From positions 49,003 through 113,002 of IMG/VR virus record IMGVR_UViG_3300042542_005394: a stretch of 64,000 nt of DNA; one strand, written 5' to 3'. The translations under genes were made by a program, and so were the position numbers. Positions 51,494 through 59,642 of this stretch are shown here, piece after piece. Every line of letters begins with the position of its first letter. The first letter of the stretch is position 1. Under the pieces are notes generated by a model that was not told the origin of the DNA, did not search any database, and saw only the letters and a program-made list of their open reading frames with translations. Source of the DNA: a virus.

Positions 51494-51823
51494 TTACCTC
51501 TTTAAGTTTTTAAGTTTATTTATTGATCCTGATATATTCTCTTGAGACTCTTTAACGTCGCCCAAAGACTCGTATTTCTTTTCTAATCCTTCAGTTTTTA
51601 TATCAACAACATATTTTCTTTCATCCATTACGATAGGTTTTGGGGCTTCGTTCTGTTGTTTAAAAAAACTAACTGGTCTTTGTTCTTGAATATTATATAC
51701 ACCGACAGCTCCTTTCCTACCAAATAAATAGCCGATTAAAAACAAACACACCCCTATTGCTAGGAGTGTGATTGAGAAAAAAATTATTGTTGGAATATTT
51801 ATTGTTAGTGATATTTCATTCAT
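51494..51823 (-). CDS. Membrane-anchored protein beside actin-like ATPase
   Basis: 109 residues. Very hydrophobic N-terminal segment (IPTIIFFSITLLAIGVCLFL), cytoplasmic tail with coiled-coil potential (GLEKKYESLGDVKESQEN). Encoded between RuvB-like helicase and the actin-like gene, so could tether filaments; inference only. Contains a GGTGTAT match (51697-51703) in coding sequence. Confidence 0.6.
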   Translation of the reverse strand: MNEISLTINIPTIIFFSITLLAIGVCLFLIGYLFGRKGAVGVYNIQEQRPVSFFKQQNEAPKPIVMDERKYVVDIKTEGLEKKYESLGDVKESQENISGSINKLKNLKR

Positions 51824-52739
51824 TTTTATATGAGCCTATCACCCTGCCTTTCTGAGTTCTAACAACATATCCTTTCCTGACTAAGTATGGCTCGATACTA
51901 TTTTCTATAGTTTCAATAGCAATACCAGTTAAAGAAGATATACTTTTTAGTCCTAGAGCAGAGCCTTTGTGTTTAATAAGAACAGTTAAGTACATCTTAT
52001 CATACACATCCAAGCCATTCTTATCAATTCCCTGATTATTAAATATATCGTCAATAGTCATATGCTTATCTGTATAATAGGCAACACAGTTTTTATACCA
52101 TTGCAATCTACCATTAAGAATACGAGGTGTTCCTTTGCTTCTTTTAGCGATTTCAAATAAGTCAGTATCATTAATCATTAGTCCGAGCTTTTCGGCGTTT
52201 AACCTTGCCAGTTTAGCTAAATCATCATCACTATAGAAGCACAAATGCTCTTTAATTTGAAATCTATCATAAAAAGGTTGACTCAAACTACCACCACTAG
52301 TTGTAGCTCCAACAATAGTAAACATTGGAAGTTCAATAGTTTCAGGCTTTTCCTTATCTTCATTATCTTTGTCCTTAACAGTAATATTAAGAACAAAATC
52401 TTCCATTACAGGATAGAGAAATTCTTCTACAATTTTAGGAAGCCTGTGAATCTCATCAATAAATAAAACTGATCTTGGCTCTATACCCACAATGTATGGT
52501 AAAATATTTTTAATACTACGAATAACGGCCCCATTGATAGTATATAGATTCACCCCCATCTCCGTAGCTATAGCACTGGCAATAGTTGTCTTACCAAGGC
52601 CGGGAGGACCGTCTATTAAAACGTGAGGCATCACACCGCCAGAATTTTTACAACCCGAAACTATGATGCTTAGACGATTAGTAACTTGTGACTGACCGAT
52701 GATTTCACTAAAACATGTGGGCCTAATTGTATTAGCCAT
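51816..52739 (-). CDS. ruvB: RuvB-like Holliday-junction helicase
   Basis: 307 residues. IIGQSQVTNRLSIIV, Walker A DGPPGLGKTTIASAIA, Walker B VLFIDEIHRLP, sensor GATTSGGSLSQPFYDRF, Arg-finger/sensor 2 KGTPRILNGRLQWY and C-terminal winged helix RKGYVVRTQKGRVIG as in RuvB. No ruvA or ruvC seen. Branch migration of phage recombination intermediates is the family function. Confidence 0.88.
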   Translation of the reverse strand: MANTIRPTCFSEIIGQSQVTNRLSIIVSGCKNSGGVMPHVLIDGPPGLGKTTIASAIATEMGVNLYTINGAVIRSIKNILPYIVGIEPRSVLFIDEIHRLPKIVEEFLYPVMEDFVLNITVKDKDNEDKEKPETIELPMFTIVGATTSGGSLSQPFYDRFQIKEHLCFYSDDDLAKLARLNAEKLGLMINDTDLFEIAKRSKGTPRILNGRLQWYKNCVAYYTDKHMTIDDIFNNQGIDKNGLDVYDKMYLTVLIKHKGSALGLKSISSLTGIAIETIENSIEPYLVRKGYVVRTQKGRVIGSYKNE

Positions 52740-52791
52740 ATTATCTCCAAAGTAAATGTTATTTAAACCAATTTATTACTACCAACTAATT

Positions 52792-53208
52792 TCAATTCTC
52801 TTCAGGTTTCTCTTCTTTTACCCAAAAAATAAAATCATTTTGCTCATCATCATAAGCACTATCAAGCAGACCTTTATTAACCAAAGAGTTTAGTATGTTG
52901 CTAATCATTCTATTATTCAGATCTTCTATGATGGACTGAAGAAGCTTGTCAGTCAGACAATATCTGACTTCTTTTGTTTTCTTGTTTATTTGTTTTCTTG
53001 CGTGATTTTTTATTATAATAGCAGATTCATCGTGTGTTAATGTTTCATTCATCTCTTCTGTATCTTGTTTGCTCATCTCAATGAGAGATGCTGTCATTGA
53101 GTCATCTGCTACCTTATTTACTTCACCAAAAAACTTAAAAACTAAAGACCTTGAATGGTCAACAAAATCATCAAAATCATTAATAAAAAACCATTGATCG
53201 TTATTCAT
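52792..53208 (-). CDS. Hypothetical protein
   Basis: 138 residues; starts MNNDQWFFINDFDDFVDHSR and continues as helical, acidic sequence. Its ATG is the end of an upstream overlapping frame (ATGA). Unknown. Confidence 0.6.
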   Translation of the reverse strand: MNNDQWFFINDFDDFVDHSRSLVFKFFGEVNKVADDSMTASLIEMSKQDTEEMNETLTHDESAIIIKNHARKQINKKTKEVRYCLTDKLLQSIIEDLNNRMISNILNSLVNKGLLDSAYDDEQNDFIFWVKEEKPEEN

Positions 53209-53303
53209 GATATTAAGGTAATCCTATCCTCGTATTTTTGCATCTCAGCCCATGTTAGTTTAGCAGAGAAGCGGTGGTTTGCAAATGGTTGGTACTCTGT
53301 CAA
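53205..53303 (-). CDS. Tiny overlapping ORF (TTG start)
   Basis: 32 residues (TEYQPFANHRFSAKLTWAEM core). Its TTG overlaps the stop of the ORF at 53300-53395 (TTGA) and its stop overlaps the next ATG (ATGA). No clear ribosome-binding site. Possibly a translationally coupled leader or a decayed gene; it accounts for an otherwise empty 160-nt stretch. Confidence 0.3.
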   Translation of the reverse strand: MTEYQPFANHRFSAKLTWAEMQKYEDRITLIS

Positions 53304-53395
53304 TTTTTTATTTTTTCTACTACAGTTTTCGCTATAGTCCTACCCTCATTCAAAACTTTTACTATCAACTTTATTTTTTTATTTTTGACTGACAT
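53300..53395 (-). CDS. Tiny overlapping ORF
   Basis: 31 residues, Lys/Val-rich (MSVKNKKIKLIVKVLNEGRT), starting inside the end of the gene at 53371-53619 and overlapping the next tiny ORF by 4 nt. No recognised motif and no strong RBS, so tentative. Confidence 0.3.
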   Translation of the reverse strand: MSVKNKKIKLIVKVLNEGRTIAKTVVEKIKN

Positions 53396-53619
53396 TTGTT
53401 GTGTTTGTCTACAAAAGTTCTTTCAAAGCCTAGTTCAGCTAAAATTGGCATTTTATAAAACGTAATAGTAAATCTTACATTATTGTCATCATCTGTCATT
53501 TTTGTCCACTCTACTCTTTGCGACCTACTCATATGAGTGGCAAGATCATAGGCTACAAAGGGGGTTTCCGTTAATGAGCCAAGAGCCATTGCTAAATATA
53601 AAAGTGCTGCTGGTAACAT
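53371..53619 (-). CDS. Small protein with hydrophobic N-terminus
   Basis: 82 residues; AAGGAGCAAGG precedes the ATG. Hydrophobic start (MLPAALLYLAMALGSL) may be a signal peptide or membrane anchor, then a polar domain ending in a Lys-rich tail. Unknown. Confidence 0.6.
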   Translation of the reverse strand: MLPAALLYLAMALGSLTETPFVAYDLATHMSRSQRVEWTKMTDDDNNVRFTITFYKMPILAELGFERTFVDKHNKCQSKIKK

Positions 53620-53628
53620 CCTTGCTCC

Positions 53629-54036
53629 TTAGTTCAAAATATCAAACAGTCCTTTATAGTAATTGGGCTGTTGTAAAAAATGAACCGCGTTTGATCTTAG
53701 ATGATTCTTATAGTAGCTTTGTAATTTATCATGAACAAAGTATTGCGTCTTATAGATTGGTTCTTTGTAATGATTGTTCCCCAAATACAGGGAGTTTTTA
53801 AAGTTCCCTGATTTGGAGAAGTAATCATTCACAGGTAACGAACCTTTCTGAAAGCTCGGGCCAATATACCATACGTTTGAAGGATATTCAACTATTTCAT
53901 TTAGAGTATCATATAGCATTTTGCCCCAAGCATCCCAAGCATCGGGATCAAACTTGAAGTATTTTTTATACTGACTCTCTAAATTGTCCTGACTATCATC
54001 GTCATCGTAGTTGTCATCTTCATAATCTTCATGCAT
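53629..54036 (-). CDS. Hypothetical acidic protein
   Basis: 135 residues from the ATG at 54036 (earlier in-frame TTG 54054 is less likely). Asp/Glu/Tyr-rich N-terminus (HEDYEDDNYDDDDSQDN), aromatic rest (WYIGPSFQKGSLPVNDYF). Follows the primase-like gene. DNA-mimic-like acidity is noted but no evidence for a target. Confidence 0.58.
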   Translation of the reverse strand: MHEDYEDDNYDDDDSQDNLESQYKKYFKFDPDAWDAWGKMLYDTLNEIVEYPSNVWYIGPSFQKGSLPVNDYFSKSGNFKNSLYLGNNHYKEPIYKTQYFVHDKLQSYYKNHLRSNAVHFLQQPNYYKGLFDILN

Positions 54037-54041
54037 AATAA

Positions 54042-55181
54042 TCACCCGATGCAAAATTTGTCGCTGATCTTAGACGCTAGTTCTTTAGCAGCATTAGAGA
54101 GGAACCTGTTGTTGCTAAAATAGAGTGGTGTTGAGACTTGATTAAGGAACTCCACGACCGTCTTTAAAAGTTTGGTCTGAGAACCGTCAAGATCTAAATC
54201 ATCACCCCCAGCGTCAACAGGGAGCGGCTCAATAGCATCTGTATCGTCCTCAGTAACAGGAGATACTGGAGTAGGATCACCATAAGCCTTGTTGAACATA
54301 CCATGACCAGAATAGATATACTTTGTCTTGATATCTTCTGTGCTGTTGGTATATGTGTTAAGGTTTAAAGACTTCATCTGATTTGCAATAGTTGCAGCAA
54401 CATTAACTGACACCGGAACTCCAGCGATGTCAGACTTTTTATAAGCCTTGGCATATTCTTTAAACCATTCGTCGCTAGTCTTATTAGCAACAACATTAAC
54501 AACAGCAGAAACTCCATCAAGAGCCTCTTTAAGTTGTTCAATATTTATCGGATTACCAGTTGATCCAGACAAAATACTGGTAAAATAAGGTTGCTTTCCT
54601 TCCCAACCCTTTCTCCACCAAGTATAAGGGATTCTATAAATCTGATTGATTTTTATAGCTCGGGCATCACCACCAAAGTGATTTACAAGCTTCTTTTGAA
54701 TACCATTCCAATAAGTCTTGTGAGGATTAATATTGTTTTGGTTTAGAATCCAATAGCACTGATAACCATTACGAGTATCAACAACCCAGCTTGGCTTTAC
54801 TGGAAAGTTATTAATCTGGTTCAAGAATTCCTTTTTCTTCTGCATGACGATACTAGGCTTAAAATAACGACCCTGATCATCTCGCCCAGCATCCATATCA
54901 ACAAAACAAGCACGAATTCTACTAATAGCGTACTGCTTACGTCCACCATTAACATAGAAGTAAGCATCAGCACCTTGACTATCATTGGCAATAGCAACGG
55001 TGGTAAGATGATCCGTATGACTCATACTACTGATCTTCTTACGAGGATCACCGTTGTAACAGAAAATCTGCTGACCACCAAAAGAATCAAAAAACTTATT
55101 TCTTAAAGCAATCTGATCTCTTGTTCCAATAGCACTATGGGTCTTATCGAACGGATTAAAAGCCAAAGTATCGCTAAACAT
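54042..55181 (-). CDS. RepB/AEP-like primase-polymerase
   Basis: 379 residues from the ATG at 55181 (AAAGGA 6 nt upstream; a TTG at 55199 is in frame). RIRACFVDMDAG (D95-x-D97) and SWVVDTRNGYQCYWIL match the metal-binding and GNGYHxYW motifs of archaeo-eukaryotic primase-like RepB proteins; then HFGGDARAIKINQIYRIPY. A C-terminal acidic linker (VTEDDTDAIEPLPVDAGGDD) follows. A second primase beside the DnaG-like one. Codon use is less AT-rich than in most of the window. Confidence 0.72.
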   Translation of the reverse strand: MFSDTLAFNPFDKTHSAIGTRDQIALRNKFFDSFGGQQIFCYNGDPRKKISSMSHTDHLTTVAIANDSQGADAYFYVNGGRKQYAISRIRACFVDMDAGRDDQGRYFKPSIVMQKKKEFLNQINNFPVKPSWVVDTRNGYQCYWILNQNNINPHKTYWNGIQKKLVNHFGGDARAIKINQIYRIPYTWWRKGWEGKQPYFTSILSGSTGNPINIEQLKEALDGVSAVVNVVANKTSDEWFKEYAKAYKKSDIAGVPVSVNVAATIANQMKSLNLNTYTNSTEDIKTKYIYSGHGMFNKAYGDPTPVSPVTEDDTDAIEPLPVDAGGDDLDLDGSQTKLLKTVVEFLNQVSTPLYFSNNRFLSNAAKELASKISDKFCIG

Positions 55182-55260
55182 TTGTTTTCCTTTTTCCAAC
55201 TTCCTACCTACATTTTTGATATTGGGACAGTAAACACTACTATCAAAAGCAATATCCTAA

Positions 55261-55342
55261 AAGATGGTAACGGAATCGAACCGTTATTGCACGATAGCAG
55301 AAACTATATAGGTGCTACCTTACAAGTTACCAAACACCACCT
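55261..55342 (-). tRNA. tRNA-like element with non-canonical centre
   Basis: 82 nt on the minus strand. A 7-bp acceptor AGGTGGT/ACCATCT, discriminator T, and a perfect T-arm AACGG-TTCGATT-CCGTT immediately before the 3' acceptor strand. The centre does not fold canonically: no 5-bp/7-nt anticodon arm, only a 7-bp stem GGTAGCA/TGCTATC with a 13-nt loop, and position 8 is G. No anticodon can be assigned. No CCA is encoded. Could be a degenerate tRNA or a tRNA-like RNA. Lies between rIIB and the RepB-like primase. Confidence 0.6.
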
Positions 55343-55355
55343 TGACTATCAAGAA

Positions 55356-56225
55356 TCAATACTGATCATCCTCATCGTCATAATCTTCATCCTCATCCTC
55401 GTCATCATCTTCCTCATCAAACTGATCCCAATAACTCTCGTCATAATCATTCAGATAATCGTCCTCATCATCCTCGTAATCGTCCTGACTAAAATCAGCC
55501 TTATAAAGAGGCTTGAGCAATTCGCCCTCATACTCACCAACCACTTCGTAGCGACAAGTGCGGAGCTTTTCATAGTTGCAATCACTAGGAACACTCACAA
55601 CATCCTTGGGATTAATCTTGACGATCACAATGCGGTCGCCAGCCTCAAGACTACCATAGCCAGCAACATAATTCAATGCTCCAGCATGAAGTCCATTAGA
55701 ACAACCACGACCACGATCATCGTCTACCTTTGCTCGTTGCATTTCACAGACCTTACCAACTCTGTTGTCAAAAACTCCCCTATACTTATCCTTAAAGTCT
55801 GAACGAACAGCCTTATAGGCGAGGAAATAACCATCCTCAGTAATAGGCAGATGCTCATGCTCCAAGAAATCATACAGTTCCTTCTGACTCTGCATACTTG
55901 GATTTTCCATGAGATTATTCAGGAAATTAACAAGGGGCTGGAAGGGCAGTCCTTTGCTCATAAACTCCAGAATTCTCTTACTAATACTACCATGAACTTC
56001 CTCACCCTCGTAGAGAACTTGCCCATTCTTGATCTCCACAAGACCGTCGCTAAAAGAAGCAACAGCCTTTTGAACATCAACAACTTCCAACAGTTCCTCT
56101 GCCGTAGCAGTAGGAAGTCTTTCCAGAATCAACTTATAGTTGATATGATCCGGCAACACCTGATAACTCTGATTATTAAGAACCAGCGTCAAATTACCAT
56201 CCACAAACATAAACGGAACAGCCAT
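55356..56225 (-). CDS. rIIB: RIIB-like protein
   Basis: 289 residues. SKGLPFQPLVNFLNNLMENP, LYDFLEHEHLPITEDGYFLA, YKAVRSDFKDKY, CSNGLHAGALNYVAGYGSLE match the T4 RIIB core, with an acidic C-terminal tail (DEEDDDEDEDEDYDDEDDQY). T4 RIIB works with RIIA in exclusion of the phage under lambda Rex; here it lies directly downstream of the RIIA-like gene. Strong sigma70-like promoter at 56270-56297. Confidence 0.88.
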   Translation of the reverse strand: MAVPFMFVDGNLTLVLNNQSYQVLPDHINYKLILERLPTATAEELLEVVDVQKAVASFSDGLVEIKNGQVLYEGEEVHGSISKRILEFMSKGLPFQPLVNFLNNLMENPSMQSQKELYDFLEHEHLPITEDGYFLAYKAVRSDFKDKYRGVFDNRVGKVCEMQRAKVDDDRGRGCSNGLHAGALNYVAGYGSLEAGDRIVIVKINPKDVVSVPSDCNYEKLRTCRYEVVGEYEGELLKPLYKADFSQDDYEDDEDDYLNDYDESYWDQFDEEDDDEDEDEDYDDEDDQY

Positions 56226-56269
56226 AATCCAATCTCCTAGTTTTAGTTACGATACCTGTGATACTGTCA

Positions 56270-56297
56270 TTCTACACTAATCGGCAAGCTTGTCAAG
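56270..56297 (-). promoter_or_regulatory. Sigma70-like promoter for rIIB
   Basis: Minus strand TTGACA (56292-56297), 16-bp spacer, TAGAAT (56270-56275); 45 nt upstream of the ATG. Shares the stretch TTGCCGAT downstream of -35 with the rIIA promoter. Confidence 0.7.
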
Positions 56298-56317
56298 GGG
56301 TCTTGAGAAATTTCTGA

Positions 56318-58993
56318 CTACTTGATCAAACTACTCAACTGAATCTTAAATAGGTCAATATTTTCCTGACTCATCTGCTCAACCCAATCCCTACTCTGCT
56401 TTCCATAGTATGAGCGATCTTCAATGATGGGATTCTGATTAGATTTAAGGTCTACCAGATTACCAGAGACTTGATGATTTCCCATAATAAACTTGAGCAT
56501 AGGATTCTTGTCTACCTCAGTTTTAATCTTTTCCCTAATCTCAGAGATTCTCCATCTCTTCAAATCTTCCGTAGAAGTTCCACGGATAATCTTGAGATAA
56601 ACATCTGACTTACTATCACCAGCATACAAGTAATTAACAATCATTTTTGTCAAGGTGTTGTAGGCCAAATTAGCATTACGAATCTCCTTGCCATCAACAT
56701 TATCAATACCAACCTCTTTCATAAGCTTAGAGATATGGGAAAGATATTCTGTTTGATTGAACCTTGGAATATTAAAAGGACTCACATGAACAGTATTAGC
56801 AAAGAACTCTGTGAGCATGGTCTTATTCAAGCAATCCACAAGAGTCTTGTTGCCAATAAACTTATCATAATCCAGACCAAAGATATTCAGAATATGAAAC
56901 ATAAACTGCTTATCTGTTGTTCCGTGTTGATAATATCTGTATCCTCCGGTACTCCTCTCCTCTTCTGCGTAATCCTTCTTGCAATATTCAACAAGCTTGT
57001 TAATAGAAGCAAGATTCTTAAAGTGTTTTTGTGCTACAACTTTGAGTTGACGCTTCAGAAAATCATTGAAGTTAATAAGATTGTAGTTATCCTTCTCAAG
57101 CTTTTTAAGGAAAGCTGTTTTGATAGCATAAATCTTACTATTACTAATCAAGTCTTTTGTTATGCTCTTTAGAGTATCCTCTTGGAGGGTTCTAGCAATA
57201 TCAGCAATCTCTGGACAACCAGACTCAGGTTCAGTTCCATACCTCAACATGGGAACATAAATAATCTCATCTTGTTCCAGAAAGTTTTCTAGTTGTTCTT
57301 CTGAAAGAATTCTTAGATGTGTAGCATCATTATAAGGGTTTGTAATTTGCTTACTATCCTTATCATAACCGTGAATAAAGAATACGTCTTGGTCACTGAC
57401 ACTACCATGAGAATTTCTATTGTAAGACTTTCTTGGGCCAGAACTTTGTGTCAGATGCTTATAATCTGAAACCTTCAGTAGATTTTCAGCACCAACATCT
57501 TCGATCAGTTGATCAAAACCTTCATTGCTTTTTGTATGATCCTTAGTGTCGATCATCAGATAAGCAAAGCAATCGTTAGCATTACAATATCTTGTGAGAA
57601 TTTTCTTGGCACTTTCTTCACTGGCAACGTCACACACAAAGAAAGCCATTGTACCCTTCTTCTTCTGATTATTCCAATAATAGGAACCTTTACCAGTAAG
57701 AGTTTCGTGATGGATTCTGTCTGTTAGAGCAACTTGGCGACGAGAACGATAGCCAGCCGTCTTATAATTAAAAACGTACAGACTCTTACCGGCAGGAATT
57801 TTATATTCCAAGTCATTACCAGAGTTGATAGGATGATCTTTACCCTTGGGATCAGTCCAAGTAGCACCAACACCCCAGCCGCCAGCCAATTCATTCATAG
57901 TATAATATGAAGTAATTGCTTCTACCTTGTTTTGGGCAGCTTGAATTTTCTTGGAGAATTCTTCCTTCATCTCCATGTAAATTTCTTGAGTCTTTTTACG
58001 CAGGGTCTTGATTACGTCCTTAGTATACTGCAAACCTTCACGGGAAACATCCATTTCCAGTTCACCGATACCAAAATCAAGCTCAAGATATAGGCCAGAA
58101 TTAAGAATCTCTCCCACAAAGCTCTTCCAAGAATCAATATCTGCTTTCTGGAAAGCTCTATTCCACTTCTGAATATGATCGGGCATTTCTTCCTTTTCTT
58201 GACCAACAATCTGTGCGGTCTGAACAGGATAGGCAATATTACCCATGATAGCTACGATACCACTATCAATTCGATGATAATTGCTGGGGAAATAACTGTT
58301 GTCATTATTAAGACGGCAAACTCTCCAACCTTCACCACTGATAATGATATTGGTGTTGCTGTACTTATGATCTTGCAGATTATTCCCGATACCACCTTCA
58401 AGGATGGGTTTCATGCGAAAATAATGGAAGATTCTCTTAGCCTTATCAGTAAACTCTTGAAAGTCATGCTGCTTAACAGCAAAACTAATCTCAAGACCAT
58501 TAGGCTCAGATGTAGTAGAAGTATTAAAAAGATTCAGAGTAGGAACACCACTCTCGTCAATCGCTGCAATGTAAGTATACTTCTTTCCGTTGAAGTATGA
58601 TGCAGTAGTAAAACTCTTGGTATATGCGAAGGGACTCTTAGACCCTAGACCAAGACAACCAACAAAATCATTGCTATCATTCTTGTTGGATGCTCCGTAG
58701 GTTGTATACAAGTCCTCCATATCTTCCTGACTAAGACCAGTACCATAATCTCTCACAACAAAAGTGGGATTAGCAGCAGTGGGCAAAGTAACCTTGAAGG
58801 GATTCTTATTCCCGGCAGAGATATGACTATCATAAGCATTAGTAGAAAGCTCACGAATCGCAGCCATAACCTTATCAGAATAAAGAGAGTCTGAAAGGAT
58901 TTTAAACATTTTGCTCGTCTGAGCAATATTAAACTGATTCCTGCTTGCAACACCAACGCTATGAGTCTCAATCGTCCTATCTGCCAACTTCAT
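56318..58993 (-). CDS. rIIA: RIIA-like protein (GHKL ATPase)
   Basis: 891 residues. GHKL/Bergerat ATP-binding fold at the N-terminus: N-box AIRELSTNAYDSH, G1 VVRDYGTGLS, G2 GCLGLGSKSPFAYT, as in T4 RIIA. The long remainder is not recognised in detail. Large, less AT-biased gene with its own strong promoter and TTTGGAG ribosome-binding site. Forms a pair with rIIB. T4 RIIA is a membrane-associated protein of uncertain biochemical role. Confidence 0.88.
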   Translation of the reverse strand: MKLADRTIETHSVGVASRNQFNIAQTSKMFKILSDSLYSDKVMAAIRELSTNAYDSHISAGNKNPFKVTLPTAANPTFVVRDYGTGLSQEDMEDLYTTYGASNKNDSNDFVGCLGLGSKSPFAYTKSFTTASYFNGKKYTYIAAIDESGVPTLNLFNTSTTSEPNGLEISFAVKQHDFQEFTDKAKRIFHYFRMKPILEGGIGNNLQDHKYSNTNIIISGEGWRVCRLNNDNSYFPSNYHRIDSGIVAIMGNIAYPVQTAQIVGQEKEEMPDHIQKWNRAFQKADIDSWKSFVGEILNSGLYLELDFGIGELEMDVSREGLQYTKDVIKTLRKKTQEIYMEMKEEFSKKIQAAQNKVEAITSYYTMNELAGGWGVGATWTDPKGKDHPINSGNDLEYKIPAGKSLYVFNYKTAGYRSRRQVALTDRIHHETLTGKGSYYWNNQKKKGTMAFFVCDVASEESAKKILTRYCNANDCFAYLMIDTKDHTKSNEGFDQLIEDVGAENLLKVSDYKHLTQSSGPRKSYNRNSHGSVSDQDVFFIHGYDKDSKQITNPYNDATHLRILSEEQLENFLEQDEIIYVPMLRYGTEPESGCPEIADIARTLQEDTLKSITKDLISNSKIYAIKTAFLKKLEKDNYNLINFNDFLKRQLKVVAQKHFKNLASINKLVEYCKKDYAEEERSTGGYRYYQHGTTDKQFMFHILNIFGLDYDKFIGNKTLVDCLNKTMLTEFFANTVHVSPFNIPRFNQTEYLSHISKLMKEVGIDNVDGKEIRNANLAYNTLTKMIVNYLYAGDSKSDVYLKIIRGTSTEDLKRWRISEIREKIKTEVDKNPMLKFIMGNHQVSGNLVDLKSNQNPIIEDRSYYGKQSRDWVEQMSQENIDLFKIQLSSLIK

Positions 58994-59035
58994 CTGTATT
59001 CTCCAAAAAGTGTTATCGTTCCCTGTGATGGCTCA

Positions 59036-59064
59036 AGTATATCATCGGCAAACCGTCTTGTCAA
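59036..59064 (-). promoter_or_regulatory. Sigma70-like promoter for rIIA
   Basis: Minus strand TTGACA (59059-59064), exactly 17-bp spacer, TATACT (59036-59041), 43 nt before the ATG at 58993. Contains the shared TTTGCCGAT element. Strong consensus, consistent with immediate early expression by host polymerase. Confidence 0.8.
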
Positions 59065-59312
59065 GCTCCAGTTTTCTTTTCTCGTCTGTCGGCTATTATT
59101 TTAAAACCTATGGCTATGTCTATCAGACCCAAAACTTTTAAAAAGACCACTGGCAACGTGAATGTCATTCCCCCAACCAGTATGCAGAGAAGTCCCATTA
59201 TCCAGACAACAACCTTTGGCATCCAATCAAATAATGATAATAAATAACTTAATGGCCCAATAATTAGCACAGATAAAAAAATTATTGTTACTAGTAGAGC
59301 TAAACTAGCCAT
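59061..59312 (-). CDS. Small integral membrane protein
   Basis: 83 residues with two to three hydrophobic segments (LALLVTIIFLSVLIIGPL, VVVWIMGLLCILVGG, PVVFLKVLGLIDIAIG) and a basic end (ADRREKKTGA). Overlaps the coiled-coil gene stop. Function unknown. Confidence 0.6.
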   Translation of the reverse strand: MASLALLVTIIFLSVLIIGPLSYLLSLFDWMPKVVVWIMGLLCILVGGMTFTLPVVFLKVLGLIDIAIGFKIIADRREKKTGA

Positions 59313-59629
59313 TAGTTATCTTCATCTTCATTTTCATCGAAGGTAAAATTACGATCCTCATATGGAGTCCAATCTTCATTTTCTTCATTTTCGTCCATTT
59401 CTGCAATCATATCTTCATCCAACTCAGCTTCATGCAATACAATAGTAATAGCTTCCAGAATATCATAGACTTTCTGTAAAACCCCATCCATTCTTTGGAT
59501 TTTAGTCTCAAGGCTTTTAATATTTCTTTTAAGTTCGCTAATGTCTTTAGATATATGAGTATCCATGTTATGTATTTCTTTATTGCTTTTCATAACTTCT
59601 TTTACTATATCATCTATATTTTTTGACAT
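59312..59629 (-). CDS. Coiled-coil protein with acidic tail
   Basis: 105 residues; heptad region ISELKRNIKSLETKIQRMDG, then a strongly acidic tail (MDENEENEDW, DENEDEDN). No known family. Confidence 0.58.
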   Translation of the reverse strand: MSKNIDDIVKEVMKSNKEIHNMDTHISKDISELKRNIKSLETKIQRMDGVLQKVYDILEAITIVLHEAELDEDMIAEMDENEENEDWTPYEDRNFTFDENEDEDN

Positions 59630-59642
59630 CTTGATCTCTTTA

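Noticed and set aside
51697-51703. GGTGTAT match
   Set aside because: Inside coding sequence and about 200 nt from the next start; treated as chance. The matches at 41008 and 43251 are also in or at coding ends and were not annotated.
55343-55356. Small palindrome CTTGATAGTCAAG after the rIIB stop
   Set aside because: Only 5-bp stem and 3-nt loop, no T-tract, and overlapping the tRNA-like 5' end; not enough for a terminator call.
55137-55802. Plus-strand ORF of 221 codons opposite rIIB
   Set aside because: It is antisense to the acidic, well-motif-supported rIIB gene, very Ile/Leu-rich (complement of Asp/Glu codons) and has no ribosome-binding site.
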